Shown one piece after another: positions 1 to 6,756 of a stretch of 6,951 nucleotides of DNA. The notes under the pieces were generated by a model. That model was not told the DNA's origin and did no database searches. It saw only the letters and a program-made list of their open reading frames with translations. The position numbers and the translations under genes were made by a program. This stretch comes from an uncultured Granulosicoccaceae bacterium (GTDB lineage Bacteria; Pseudomonadota; Gammaproteobacteria; JABXHR01). Where the stretch lies: positions 1 through 6,951 of the forward strand of contig CAKZUS010000173.1 in the NCBI GenBank assembly GCA_937921805.1, in the 5' to 3' direction. Each line of letters begins with the position of its first letter. Positions within the stretch are counted from its first letter, which is position 1.

Positions 1-636
1 GCCAAGCTCTGGAAAGCAGCCAAACCAACGATGGAAAAAGTACTGGCCGATCAAAACCTGACGCTGCTCTACGCAGTGCCGTGGCCTCCTCAGGGGCTGT
101 ACTTCAAAAATGCCGTCGAGTCTGTTGAGCAGATGAAAGGCATCAAATTCCGCTCCTACAACAGCGCCACCTCGCGCCTGGCTGAGCTGACCGGCATGTT
201 GCCCGTCACCATCGAGGCGGCGGAGATCTCTCAGGCCTTCGCCACGGGCGTGGCGGAGTCGATGATCAGCTCTGGCTCTACTGGCTACGATCGTAAAGTG
301 TGGGAGAGCTTGGGCTACTTCTATGAGGTCGACGCCTGGCTGCCACGCAACTACGTCATGGTTAACTCCGATGTCTGGAACGACACGGCTCAAGCCCACC
401 AAAACGTCATTCGTGGCTGCGCCACATTGGCCGAATACGCGGGCAACTGGCGCGCCAAAGAATACACCGGCTTCACACTGCAAGGCCTACGCGATGGCGG
501 CATGAATGTTGGCCCCGCTTCTGAGCAGCTGGTCGGTGAGCTCAAAGACATTGGTGTCACAATGACCAACGAGTGGCTAGAAGCAGCAGGCGACGAGGGC
601 CGCGCCATCGTCGATGCATTCAAAGCCATGCAATAA
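1..636 (+). CDS. dctP: TRAP transporter substrate-binding protein, DctP family (5' end missing)
   Basis: This is the C-terminal 211 residues of a periplasmic TRAP substrate-binding protein. The frame is open from base 1, so the signal peptide and first lobe lie outside the window. Such proteins capture a small organic acid, usually a carboxylate, in the periplasm and deliver it to the QM membrane subunits. Visible family features are the block MKGIKFRSYNSATSRLAELTG (fragment residues 45-65), where Arg51 sits at the position that usually contacts the substrate carboxylate, then LPVTIEAAEISQAFATGV (67-84) and SGSTGYDRKVWE. The stop is TAA at 634-636. The dctQ- and dctM-like genes follow on the same strand, which confirms the assignment. 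The substrate cannot be deduced. An ATG at position 31 is internal to the family alignment and is not the true start. Confidence 0.93.
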   Translation, partial: AKLWKAAKPTMEKVLADQNLTLLYAVPWPPQGLYFKNAVESVEQMKGIKFRSYNSATSRLAELTGMLPVTIEAAEISQAFATGVAESMISSGSTGYDRKVWESLGYFYEVDAWLPRNYVMVNSDVWNDTAQAHQNVIRGCATLAEYAGNWRAKEYTGFTLQGLRDGGMNVGPASEQLVGELKDIGVTMTNEWLEAAGDEGRAIVDAFKAMQ

Positions 637-656
637 CAGGCAACAAACCTCAATGC

Positions 657-681
657 CGCGCCTTCTCCTGTTGAGGGCGCG
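657..681 (+). promoter_or_regulatory. GC-rich stem-loop between dctP and dctQ (probable attenuator or mRNA stabiliser)
   Basis: Arms 657-665 (CGCGCCTTC) and 673-681 (GAGGGCGCG) pair over 9 bp with one G-U pair and a 7-nt loop. The sequence TATTTT follows at 687-692, a weak and slightly distant U-rich tract. It lies in the 69-nt gap between the binding-protein stop and the small-subunit start. An intercistronic hairpin here would fit partial termination or 3' protection, giving more binding protein than membrane subunits, as is common in binding-protein-dependent transport operons. The hairpin is seen in the sequence; its function is inferred. Confidence 0.55.
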
Positions 682-705
682 CGCTGTATTTTCGAGACTC
701 TCTCT

Positions 706-1185
706 ATGCTCCGACGTTGCTTGGACTCTCTCTATACCGCCTCAGGGGTGCTCGCCGCGTTGGCATTGGTGGCCATGCTGGTACTGATCGTCCTGCAGAT
801 GATGGCTCGCTGGACTGGAGAGGTGTTTCCCGGTGCACCGGACTATGCAGGCTATGCGATGGCTGCTGGATCCTTCTTGGCTTTTGCTAGTGCGCTGCAG
901 CACGGCTCCCACATTCGGGTGTCGATGCTGCTCAACGCCCTGCCGCCACGCCTGCGGCGGTGGCTGGATATCTGGTGCTACGCCATTGGCGCACTCATCA
1001 TGTGGTACTTCGTCTTCTACGCGCAGCGTTTTGTATATTGGAGCTACCGGTTTAATGATATCTCTCAAGGGCAAGACCGCACCCCGCTGTGGATCCCCCA
1101 GTCCGCCATGCTCTTAGGCGCGATCATTCTGGCGATTGCACTCAGCGATCACTGTATCCAACGCCTACGCGCCAAGCCGGAATAA
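706..1185 (+). CDS. dctQ: TRAP transporter small permease subunit, DctQ family
   Basis: A 159-residue inner-membrane protein of normal length for DctQ subunits. Four hydrophobic segments are visible at about residues 12-34, 48-64, 86-106 and 127-147. The motif HGSHIRV (66-72), just after the second segment, is typical of the family, as is the TPLWIPQ stretch (126-132) at the start of the last helix. The subunit pairs with the large DctM subunit and takes part in docking the binding protein. The ATG at 706 has no strong Shine-Dalgarno sequence (CGAGACTCTCTCT lies just upstream). It is kept because it starts immediately before the first helix, as in the family. The gene ends 3 nt before dctM. 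The family call is firm; the substrate is unknown. Confidence 0.93.
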   Translation: MLRRCLDSLYTASGVLAALALVAMLVLIVLQMMARWTGEVFPGAPDYAGYAMAAGSFLAFASALQHGSHIRVSMLLNALPPRLRRWLDIWCYAIGALIMWYFVFYAQRFVYWSYRFNDISQGQDRTPLWIPQSAMLLGAIILAIALSDHCIQRLRAKPE

Positions 1186-1188
1186 GTC

Positions 1189-2499
1189 ATGGAAAGCGTT
1201 TCGATCATTATTCTGTTTGTATTTGTTCTCTTGGTGCTGCTCGGCAGTGGGGTGTGGGTCGGGCTGGCCTTGATGGGTGTCGCCTGGGTGGGGATGGAGC
1301 TGTTCACTACCCGCCCCGTGGGCGATGTCATGCTCACGACAATCTGGTCGGCCTCGTCCTCCTGGACTCTCACAGCCTTGCCCATGTTTATCTGGATGGG
1401 CGAGATTCTCTACCGCACGCGCTTGTCCGAAGACATGTTTCGCGGCCTAGCGCCGTGGATGGCCCGACTGCCTGGCGGCTTGGTGCACACCAATATTGTC
1501 GGCTGTACGGTCTTTGCGGCGGTCTCGGGGTCTTCTGCCGCAACGCTGACAACAGTAGGGAAAATGTCCATCCCTGAGCTGCGCAAACGCGAATACCCCG
1601 AGCGCTTGATTATCGGTACCCTCGCCGGAGCGGCAACGCTAGGACTGATGATTCCGCCATCGCTCACTCTCATTGTCTACGGCGTGACCACCAACGAGAG
1701 CATCACCAAGCTGTTCTTCGCTGGCGTGATTCCTGGTCTGGTGCTGGCCGCGATGTTTATGGGCTATGTGGCGCTGTATTCGCGCTTTAGCCGCGACTGG
1801 ACACCGATTCCCGAAGCCAAGCTCACGCTGAAAGAAAAACTCTACAACTCTCGCTTTCTCGCCCCGGTCATCGCTTTAATTCTGGTAGTGATTGGTTCGA
1901 TGTACGCAGGCTTTGCCACCGCCACAGAGGCTGCCGCGTTTGGGGTCATTGGGGCATTATTGCTCGCCATCGGCCAAGGCTCGCTCTCGTGGCGCACCTT
2001 CACCCAAAGCCTCATGGGCGCGACGCGAACCAGTGCCATGATCGCGCTGATTCTCGCCGGTGCGGCGTTCTTGTCACTGTCGATGGGATTTACCGGCCTG
2101 CCTCGGGCGCTGGCTGATCTGATCGCCCAGTGGGAGCTATCCCGAATCGAGCTGCTGCTCGCGCTACTGGTGTTCTACGTGATCTTGGGCTGTTTTCTCG
2201 ACGGGATTTCTTCAGTCGTGCTCACCATGGCAGTGGTCGAGCCGATGGTGCGCCAAGCCGGAATTGATTTGATTTGGTTTGGTATCTTTATCGTCGTCGT
2301 GGTGGAGATGGCGCAGATCACCCCGCCAATTGGGTTTAATCTCTTTGTGATGCAGGGCATGACTGGCCACGAGATGGGCTATATTGCGCGCGCCGCTATC
2401 CCCATGTTTCTGATCATGGTGGTGATGGTGTTTGTGTTGATCGCCGTGCCGGAGCTTGCCACTTGGCTGCCAGAGAATCTGCGCCAAGGACCCTCTTAG
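1189..2499 (+). CDS. dctM: TRAP transporter large permease subunit, DctM family
   Basis: A 436-residue, highly hydrophobic inner-membrane protein of the usual length for DctM. It forms the Na+-coupled transport channel together with DctQ. Family landmarks appear in order: LPMFIWMGEILYRT (64-77), GSSAA (114-118) followed by PELRKREYPERLIIG (129-143), LMIPPSLTLIVYG (153-165), ATATEAAAFG (243-252), FLDGISSV (336-343) and ITPPIGFN (377-384). The two PP-containing loops and the GSSAA hairpin are the two pseudo-symmetric substrate and ion-binding regions of the family. Start choice: the ATG is 3 nt after the dctQ stop, and GGA at 1179-1181 can serve as a Shine-Dalgarno, so translation is probably coupled. 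The stop codon TAG at 2497-2499 lies inside the first unit of a 13-bp tandem repeat. The gene looks intact. Confidence 0.96.
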   Translation: MESVSIIILFVFVLLVLLGSGVWVGLALMGVAWVGMELFTTRPVGDVMLTTIWSASSSWTLTALPMFIWMGEILYRTRLSEDMFRGLAPWMARLPGGLVHTNIVGCTVFAAVSGSSAATLTTVGKMSIPELRKREYPERLIIGTLAGAATLGLMIPPSLTLIVYGVTTNESITKLFFAGVIPGLVLAAMFMGYVALYSRFSRDWTPIPEAKLTLKEKLYNSRFLAPVIALILVVIGSMYAGFATATEAAAFGVIGALLLAIGQGSLSWRTFTQSLMGATRTSAMIALILAGAAFLSLSMGFTGLPRALADLIAQWELSRIELLLALLVFYVILGCFLDGISSVVLTMAVVEPMVRQAGIDLIWFGIFIVVVVEMAQITPPIGFNLFVMQGMTGHEMGYIARAAIPMFLIMVVMVFVLIAVPELATWLPENLRQGPS

Positions 2500-2529
2500 A
2501 GCCGGGTCTTAGAGCCGGGTCTTAGAGCC
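2494..2529. repeat. 13-bp tandem repeat, 2.8 copies, over the dctM stop codon
   Basis: The unit TCTTAGAGCCGGG is repeated exactly at 2494-2506 and 2507-2519, and its first 10 bases recur at 2520-2529. The dctM stop codon is inside the first unit. The array fills most of the 47-nt gap between the convergent dctM and folA genes. After it, CCTAA (2533-2537) and TTAGG (2547-2551) can pair over a 9-nt loop, but this stem is short and has no U-tract on either strand. I therefore see no convincing terminator for either transcript here. Confidence 0.85.
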
Positions 2530-2546
2530 ATGCCTAAAACTCCGCC

Positions 2547-3023
2547 TTAGGGGCGCAATAGCAGCTCTAGTTCCATGGCAGGTTGGCCGTTATGCGCGGG
2601 ACACTGTCCCGTGTAGAGCGGCTGCCAGTGCGCCAGCAGCGAGAGATCAAAATACGTGTCGCCCTCGTAGTCGCCTTCGATCCAAGTACGAAAACAACGC
2701 CGTACCAGATTCGCTTGCAGGGCATGCTGGCACAGCATCGCGCCACCGATCAAGATCGCATCGGGATGTTGGCGCAGCGCCTGATAAACATCACTCGCCC
2801 ACACAACATTGGCGTCAATATCAGGGTGGCGCTGGCTCGACACCACCACGGAGATGCGCCCTGGCAAGGCGACACCAATCGACTCCCACGTACGTCGCCC
2901 CATCACAATCGTGCGTCCCATGGTCACAGCCTTAAACCACCGCAAATCGCGCGGCGCGTGCCACGGCAAGCCACCGTCTCGGCCGATTAAGCCGCTGCGA
3001 TCCATAGCTAAAATCATATCCAT
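2547..3023 (-). CDS. folA: dihydrofolate reductase
   Basis: A 158-residue cytoplasmic type I DHFR (E. coli FolA has 159). It reduces dihydrofolate to tetrahydrofolate with NADPH and is the classical trimethoprim target. Visible motifs are LIGRDGGLPWHAPRDLRWFK (12-31), with the active-site acid at Asp26 and the Trp21/Phe30 pocket, then MGRRTWESIG (41-50), LPGRISVVVSSQ (53-64), the NADPH loop IGGA (92-95), and TWIEGDYEGDTYFD (113-126), where Thr113 would bond to the active-site Asp. Odd points: the Tyr normally found four residues after IGG (E. coli Tyr100) is Cys98, and about two extra residues appear before Thr113. The start is 5 nt downstream of the thyA stop with no clear Shine-Dalgarno sequence, so coupling to thyA translation is likely. 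A second ATG at codon 3 is an equally plausible start. Confidence 0.95.
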   Translation of the reverse strand: MDMILAMDRSGLIGRDGGLPWHAPRDLRWFKAVTMGRTIVMGRRTWESIGVALPGRISVVVSSQRHPDIDANVVWASDVYQALRQHPDAILIGGAMLCQHALQANLVRRCFRTWIEGDYEGDTYFDLSLLAHWQPLYTGQCPAHNGQPAMELELLLRP

Positions 3024-3028
3024 GTGCG

Positions 3029-3823
3029 TTATACCGCCACAGGTGCCGATATCGGCGAGTGCGGTGTGTAGTCCTCCAGGCTAAAATCTTCGTATTGAAA
3101 CTCAAAGATAGACCGCCTCTGAGGATTGAGCTGCATTCGCGGCAAGCGCTGCGGGCTACGTCCCAGTTGCGTACGTACTTGCTGCACATGATTGTTATAG
3201 ATGTGCGCATCGCCAAACGAGTGTACGAATTCTCCGACTTGTAAGTCGCTGACCTGCGCCAGCATCAAGGTCAGCAAGGCATAGGAGGCGATATTGAACG
3301 GTACGCCCAAGAACAAGTCGGCGCTGCGCTGGTACAACTGACAAGACAAACGCCCATCGGCAACGTAGAACTGAAACAAGCAATGACAAGGAGGCAGCGC
3401 CATCTGCTCGATATCAGCGACGTTCCAGGCATTGACCAGCAAGCGCCGGCTCTCGGGGTTACTGCGCAGTTGTTCAACAAGCTGCGAGATTTGATCCACG
3501 GTGTCCCCTTGCGCACCACGCCAGCTCCGCCACTGCTGCCCATACACTGGCCCCAGATCTCCGTGTTCGTCGGCCCATTCGTCCCAGATGCTCACACCGG
3601 CGGCTTGCAATGTGCGCACATTGGTCTCGCCACGCAAAAACCACAATAGCTCGTGAATAATCGACTTCAGGTGTACGCGCTTGGTCGTGACCAGCGGGAA
3701 CCCTTGCTGCAAATCAAAGCGTAATTGCGCCCCAAACACCGAGCGCGTCCCCGTACCCGTGCGATCACCTCGGTCACAGCCATTGGCAAGCACATGGGCG
3801 AGCAAGTCTAAATAATTTTTCAT
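3029..3823 (-). CDS. thyA: thymidylate synthase
   Basis: A 264-residue cytoplasmic enzyme, exactly the length of E. coli ThyA. It methylates dUMP to dTMP using 5,10-methylene-tetrahydrofolate and releases dihydrofolate. Active-site residues fall at the E. coli numbers: Arg21, Glu58, Trp80, Arg126 and Arg127, nucleophile Cys146 in MALPPCHCLFQFYV, Arg166, Asp169, Asn177, His207 and Tyr209. The C-terminus ends in APVAV, as expected for the chain end that closes over the active site. Start choice: the frame stays open for 110 codons upstream inside lgt, but MKNYLDLLAH is the family N-terminus and its ATG overlaps the lgt stop as ATGA (3823-3820). This predicts translational coupling from lgt. folA follows after 5 nt, so the consumed folate is regenerated by the product of the next gene. 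Confidence 0.98.
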   Translation of the reverse strand: MKNYLDLLAHVLANGCDRGDRTGTGTRSVFGAQLRFDLQQGFPLVTTKRVHLKSIIHELLWFLRGETNVRTLQAAGVSIWDEWADEHGDLGPVYGQQWRSWRGAQGDTVDQISQLVEQLRSNPESRRLLVNAWNVADIEQMALPPCHCLFQFYVADGRLSCQLYQRSADLFLGVPFNIASYALLTLMLAQVSDLQVGEFVHSFGDAHIYNNHVQQVRTQLGRSPQRLPRMQLNPQRRSIFEFQYEDFSLEDYTPHSPISAPVAV

Positions 3824-4587
3824 CGGCGATACGCCCACACCATCATGGCCAACCCAGCGGCGATCATTGGTAGCGATAAAATCTGCCCCATCGTCACCCA
3901 ATCGCTGAGAATAAAGCTCAGATGTCGGTCTGGTTCGCGGACAAACTCGACCAGGAAGCGGAAACAGCCATAGCCCAGCACAAAAGCGCCCGACAGCGCA
4001 AAAGCAGGCGGACGCCAACGCGCATAAACATTGAGCGCAACGAAGAGCACCAAGCCCTCTAGAAAGGCCTGGTAGAGCTGAGACGGATGGCGTGCCAGCG
4101 CGTCGACATGCGGAAATACCATGCCATACCACGCATCGGTAGGACGGCCCCACAACTCACCATTAATGAAGTTCGCCAGACGCCCTAATCCTAAGCCAAT
4201 GGGCGTCACTAAAGCCACTTGATCGGCAAGCTGAATAAACGACAACTGGTGTTTGCGTACCCCCCACCACAGCGCAACAATCACCCCAGCGAAGCCACCG
4301 TGGAAAGACATCCCCCCCTCCCAGACGCGCAAAACCATCAGGGGATCGGCCCATAGCGCCTCGCTCTGGTAGAACAACACTGACCCGAGGCGACCGCCAA
4401 TAACAATGCCCAGTACGATATAAAAAATAATATCGTCGATGACCTCGACGCGGGTCCAGCTTGCGGCACGACGGCGCAACAGCCACCAGCCGATACAAAT
4501 ACCAGCGAGATAGCTCAAAGAATACCAGCGAATGGCCAGTGGCCCGATTTGGAACAAAATCGGATCAATCGAGGGATAACTCAGCAT
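3820..4587 (-). CDS. lgt: phosphatidylglycerol--prolipoprotein diacylglyceryl transferase
   Basis: A 255-residue polytopic inner-membrane enzyme. It transfers diacylglyceryl from phosphatidylglycerol to the lipobox Cys of prolipoproteins, the first step of lipoprotein maturation. Family features: IDPILFQIGPLAIRWYSLSY (7-26) at the N-terminus, GGMSFHGGFAG (91-101) with the essential His96, and the Lgt signature GLGRLANFINGELWGRPTD (133-151), with Arg136, Asn139 and Glu144 matching the essential Arg/Asn/Glu of E. coli Lgt. Near the end, EFVREPD (214-220) supplies the late conserved Arg217. Several hydrophobic helices are evident, as expected for a seven-helix protein. It is somewhat shorter than E. 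coli Lgt (291) but complete. Its TGA overlaps the thyA ATG. Only a distant AGG precedes the ATG, so the ribosome-binding site looks weak. Confidence 0.97.
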   Translation of the reverse strand: MLSYPSIDPILFQIGPLAIRWYSLSYLAGICIGWWLLRRRAASWTRVEVIDDIIFYIVLGIVIGGRLGSVLFYQSEALWADPLMVLRVWEGGMSFHGGFAGVIVALWWGVRKHQLSFIQLADQVALVTPIGLGLGRLANFINGELWGRPTDAWYGMVFPHVDALARHPSQLYQAFLEGLVLFVALNVYARWRPPAFALSGAFVLGYGCFRFLVEFVREPDRHLSFILSDWVTMGQILSLPMIAAGLAMMVWAYRR

Positions 4588-4604
4588 ACGGTACGATCAG
4601 CCTG

Positions 4605-4629
4605 CTAGGGTGGTAGAAATCCGCCCCAG
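4605..4629 (-). promoter_or_regulatory. imperfect hairpin between the GGDEF/EAL gene and lgt
   Basis: In the 49-nt gap, CTGGGGCGG (minus strand, 4629-4621) can pair with CCACCCTAG (4613-4605) over 8 of 9 positions, counting one G-U, around a 7-nt loop. No U-tract follows, so it is not a standard intrinsic terminator. Overlapping it, TATACT (4633-4628 on the minus strand) resembles a -10 element and could start an lgt-thyA-folA transcript. No matching -35 element is present at normal spacing. Its role is uncertain: mRNA processing, a weak terminator, or chance. Confidence 0.3.
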
Positions 4630-4636
4630 TATAGCC

Positions 4637-6454
4637 CTAGGTCAATAACATCGGCTCGGGTGCTTCAAAAAGGCTGCTCTGCCAGTCGCTGACAACACGC
4701 TGAAAGTGCTCTGCGGGAACCGGGTGACTCAAGCGATACCCCTGAATCTCATGACAACCCATCTCCCGCAAGACTTCGATTTGTTCGTGCTCTTCGACCC
4801 CTTCAGCGACCACGCGCTTGTCCAGGTCGCGCCCCATGCGAATAATGGCATCGACAATCGCCCGGTCGGCTGAGTTATGCAGCATCCCGCGCACAAAGGT
4901 CTTATCAATCTTCAGTACCGCCACCGGCAGTTGGCGCAGTAGCAAAAACGAGCTATGTCCCGTGCCAAAATCATCGATAGCCAACGCGACCCCCAAGTCA
5001 GCCAGCTGCGCGAACATCTCGCGGGCGGCACTCAGATCAGCGACCAGCTCGCTTTCGGTCAGCTCTAGCTCGATGTATTTGCCGTCAATACCAAAGCGGT
5101 GCAAGGCACTGGCGACATCATCAATAAATCGGGTTTCTTGGAGCTGGCGCGCTGAGAGATTGCAAGAGACACGCAGCCCGTCCAGACCCTGCTCACGCCA
5201 TTGGGCAAGCTGCCTACAAGTTTCCTGCACAACCCATTGACCGATTTGACCGATCATCCCGCTGCGCTCTGCCAGGTAGATAAACTCGTGCGGCGACACT
5301 AAACCATGCCCAGGCAGCCGCCAGCGGATTAGCGCCTCAGCGGCATTGAGCCGCCCCCGGTCCAGGTCGAGTCGAGGCTGGTAGTACAGCCGGAACTCTT
5401 GCCCATCTAGGGCGCGCTGAAGGCGGCTTTCCATCTGGATTTCATTGCGCGAACCATCGCTACCGACCTCTTCGGCAAAGGCACTGCAGTTGAGTCCTTT
5501 GCGTCGTGCCACATTGCGCGCGGCCTCCGAAGCGGACAAGAGTTCTGGCCCGCCCTGCGCGTGATGCGGTGTACCCGCAATGCCGACATAACAGTGCACG
5601 GGAGGGTGGTTCAGTTCGGCCGGGCGCGTCATGGCGCTAATCACTTGCTGCGCGCTGCGCTCCAGGGCGCTACGCTTTTGCCAATACTCTCCCGAAAGCA
5701 GTACCACAAACTCCCCGCCTCCTAGGCGCGTGATCATGGGAGAGTTCTCAGCGCGCGCGGGCATCTGAAACAGCGTAAGTAGTCGCGTGCTCAGCTCGCA
5801 CAGCACATCATCTGCGCTCTCATACGTGAAGTCATCGCTAAAGCGCGACAGGCCGTTGACGTCGATAAACAACAACCAGTGCTGTGTTTCCCCCGCCCCG
5901 AGACGGCGGCGCAGTGCGGCCAACAAGGCATTGCGATTGGGCAGCCCCGTCAAGCGATCATGCTGACTAAAATACGCCAGCTCACGAGTGCGCAGCGCCA
6001 CAGAGGCCTCTAACTCACTCACATGCTGTTGCGAGCGCTCGCGCTCGCGTCCCGCATAGGCCGCGCCGAAATAGCTATCGAGCAGCATTTGCAGAATGCT
6101 CAGATCGCCTTGATGGCTGTCGATTGTCGGCGCCAGCGACAGCCAACCGCAGTCGTGCTCATCAAAAGGCGAGCGGTAGTGCACCAGCCCCTCACCAAGC
6201 AGAGACACCCCCGCTTTGGCATGTGCTGGGGGCTGTGACCGCTCCATCAGTGCCGACGACTGCGGCCGCCAGCGCACCCCTCCACCGGGCAACTGCGTGC
6301 TGCGCAGCTCAAAGCCCTTCGCTCCCCAGTGTTCGCGTAACAGTCCTTGCAAGCGCTGTCCCAGCGCTGTTGGCTGCGCCTCTCCACGCCAAGCGTGCAT
6401 TTGAAATTGCGTAGTGGCTTGCAGCAAACGGGCAAGTCGATTGTGCTCTGTCAT
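4637..6454 (-). CDS. GGDEF/EAL protein: probable c-di-GMP phosphodiesterase with a degenerate cyclase domain
   Basis: A 605-residue protein with no membrane segment or signal peptide, hence probably cytoplasmic. Residues 1-135 form an unassigned domain whose end (GWLSLAPTI at 103-111, then a long helix) resembles the end of a GAF domain. A coiled-coil-like linker (about 135-160) leads into a GGDEF domain (about 161-328) that begins HDRLTGLPNR. Its signature is GGGEF (245-249), so the third-position Asp/Glu is Gly. The guanine-contacting Asn is Ser206, the RxxD inhibitory site is absent, and the late Lys/Arg pair is changed. The EAL domain (about 340-590) keeps all expected catalytic residues: Glu373 (EAL), Asn432, Glu464, Asp494, Asp495, Lys515, Glu551 and Gln571, plus the DDFGTGHSS loop. 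Prediction: it hydrolyses c-di-GMP to pGpG, with the upstream domains acting as sensors. The ATG at 6454 is the only usable start before the upstream in-frame stop, and its Shine-Dalgarno sequence is poor. Confidence 0.95.
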   Translation of the reverse strand: MTEHNRLARLLQATTQFQMHAWRGEAQPTALGQRLQGLLREHWGAKGFELRSTQLPGGGVRWRPQSSALMERSQPPAHAKAGVSLLGEGLVHYRSPFDEHDCGWLSLAPTIDSHQGDLSILQMLLDSYFGAAYAGRERERSQQHVSELEASVALRTRELAYFSQHDRLTGLPNRNALLAALRRRLGAGETQHWLLFIDVNGLSRFSDDFTYESADDVLCELSTRLLTLFQMPARAENSPMITRLGGGEFVVLLSGEYWQKRSALERSAQQVISAMTRPAELNHPPVHCYVGIAGTPHHAQGGPELLSASEAARNVARRKGLNCSAFAEEVGSDGSRNEIQMESRLQRALDGQEFRLYYQPRLDLDRGRLNAAEALIRWRLPGHGLVSPHEFIYLAERSGMIGQIGQWVVQETCRQLAQWREQGLDGLRVSCNLSARQLQETRFIDDVASALHRFGIDGKYIELELTESELVADLSAAREMFAQLADLGVALAIDDFGTGHSSFLLLRQLPVAVLKIDKTFVRGMLHNSADRAIVDAIIRMGRDLDKRVVAEGVEEHEQIEVLREMGCHEIQGYRLSHPVPAEHFQRVVSDWQSSLFEAPEPMLLT

Positions 6455-6518
6455 CCTTGGCCATCTCGAGCAGATGCTACACAGCGCCCAGTCCCTGCCA
6501 TCGTGCAGCGCACAGGGC

Positions 6519-6546
6519 TATATAAGAAGCCAAACAAAACAGTCAT
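6519..6546 (-). promoter_or_regulatory. candidate sigma-70 promoter for the GGDEF/EAL gene
   Basis: On the minus strand ATGACT (6546-6541) resembles a -35 element (4 of 6) and TATATA (6524-6519) a -10 element (4 of 6), separated by 16 nt. Transcription would start near 6512, leaving a leader of about 55-60 nt before the ATG at 6454. It is the best match I found by eye in the upstream region, but neither hexamer is strong. Confidence 0.35.
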
Positions 6547-6572
6547 AGTTCTACCCACAGTTGGTCACCTCG

Positions 6573-6585
6573 GCGCAAAGTGCGC
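6573..6585. repeat. dyad GCGCA-AAG-TGCGC, first of two copies of GCGCA-N3-TGCGC
   Basis: Perfect 5-bp arms with a 3-nt centre. The same arms with centre TGG occur at 6823-6835, 250 bp away on the same scale. This copy lies just upstream of the candidate GGDEF/EAL promoter. It could be a repeated operator, but both copies sit in GC-alternating sequence, where such dyads arise easily. Confidence 0.35.
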
Positions 6586-6636
6586 GCGCGCTGCCTCAGT
6601 ACAGAGAAGCGGATCTGTGGGGATAGTAGTAGCCGC

Positions 6637-6653
6637 GTCGAAGAATTTTCGAC
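6637..6653. promoter_or_regulatory. 17-bp dyad GTCGAA-N5-TTCGAC
   Basis: The arms GTCGAA (6637-6642) and TTCGAC (6648-6653) are exact inverse complements around GAATT, so 7 of 8 base pairs of the dyad are symmetric. It sits in the AT-rich part of the non-coding stretch, about 90-135 bp upstream of the candidate GGDEF/EAL promoter. The size and symmetry fit a dimeric repressor or activator site; the binding protein is unknown. No U-tract follows directly, so it is not a standard terminator. Confidence 0.4.
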
Positions 6654-6756
6654 AGCATTTTCAACATATTTTTACACAACACCACATGAAGTGGAGCTGG
6701 CTAGAGCCACAAAGCGATGCCAAAAAAGCTTGGTCCTAGAATGTATAGACCAATAC

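Noticed and set aside
1089..1577. A 162-codon + strand open frame across dctQ and dctM
   Set aside because: It is a shifted-frame shadow of dctM, whose own frame carries all the family motifs.
2533..2551. A possible bidirectional terminator between dctM and folA
   Set aside because: The stem is only 5 bp (CCTAA/TTAGG), its right arm includes the folA stop codon, and there is no U-tract on either strand.
2583..2990. A long + strand open frame antisense to folA
   Set aside because: It is a shadow of a clear DHFR gene and its translation resembles no protein family.
3824..4153. A 110-codon in-frame extension upstream of thyA, overlapping lgt
   Set aside because: The extension is antiphase to a clear lgt and has no family resemblance. 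The ATG at 3823 gives the exact ThyA length and N-terminus.
6347..6739. A 130-codon + strand open frame overlapping the start of the GGDEF/EAL gene
   Set aside because: It is antisense to the N-terminus of a real gene and has no domain resemblance.
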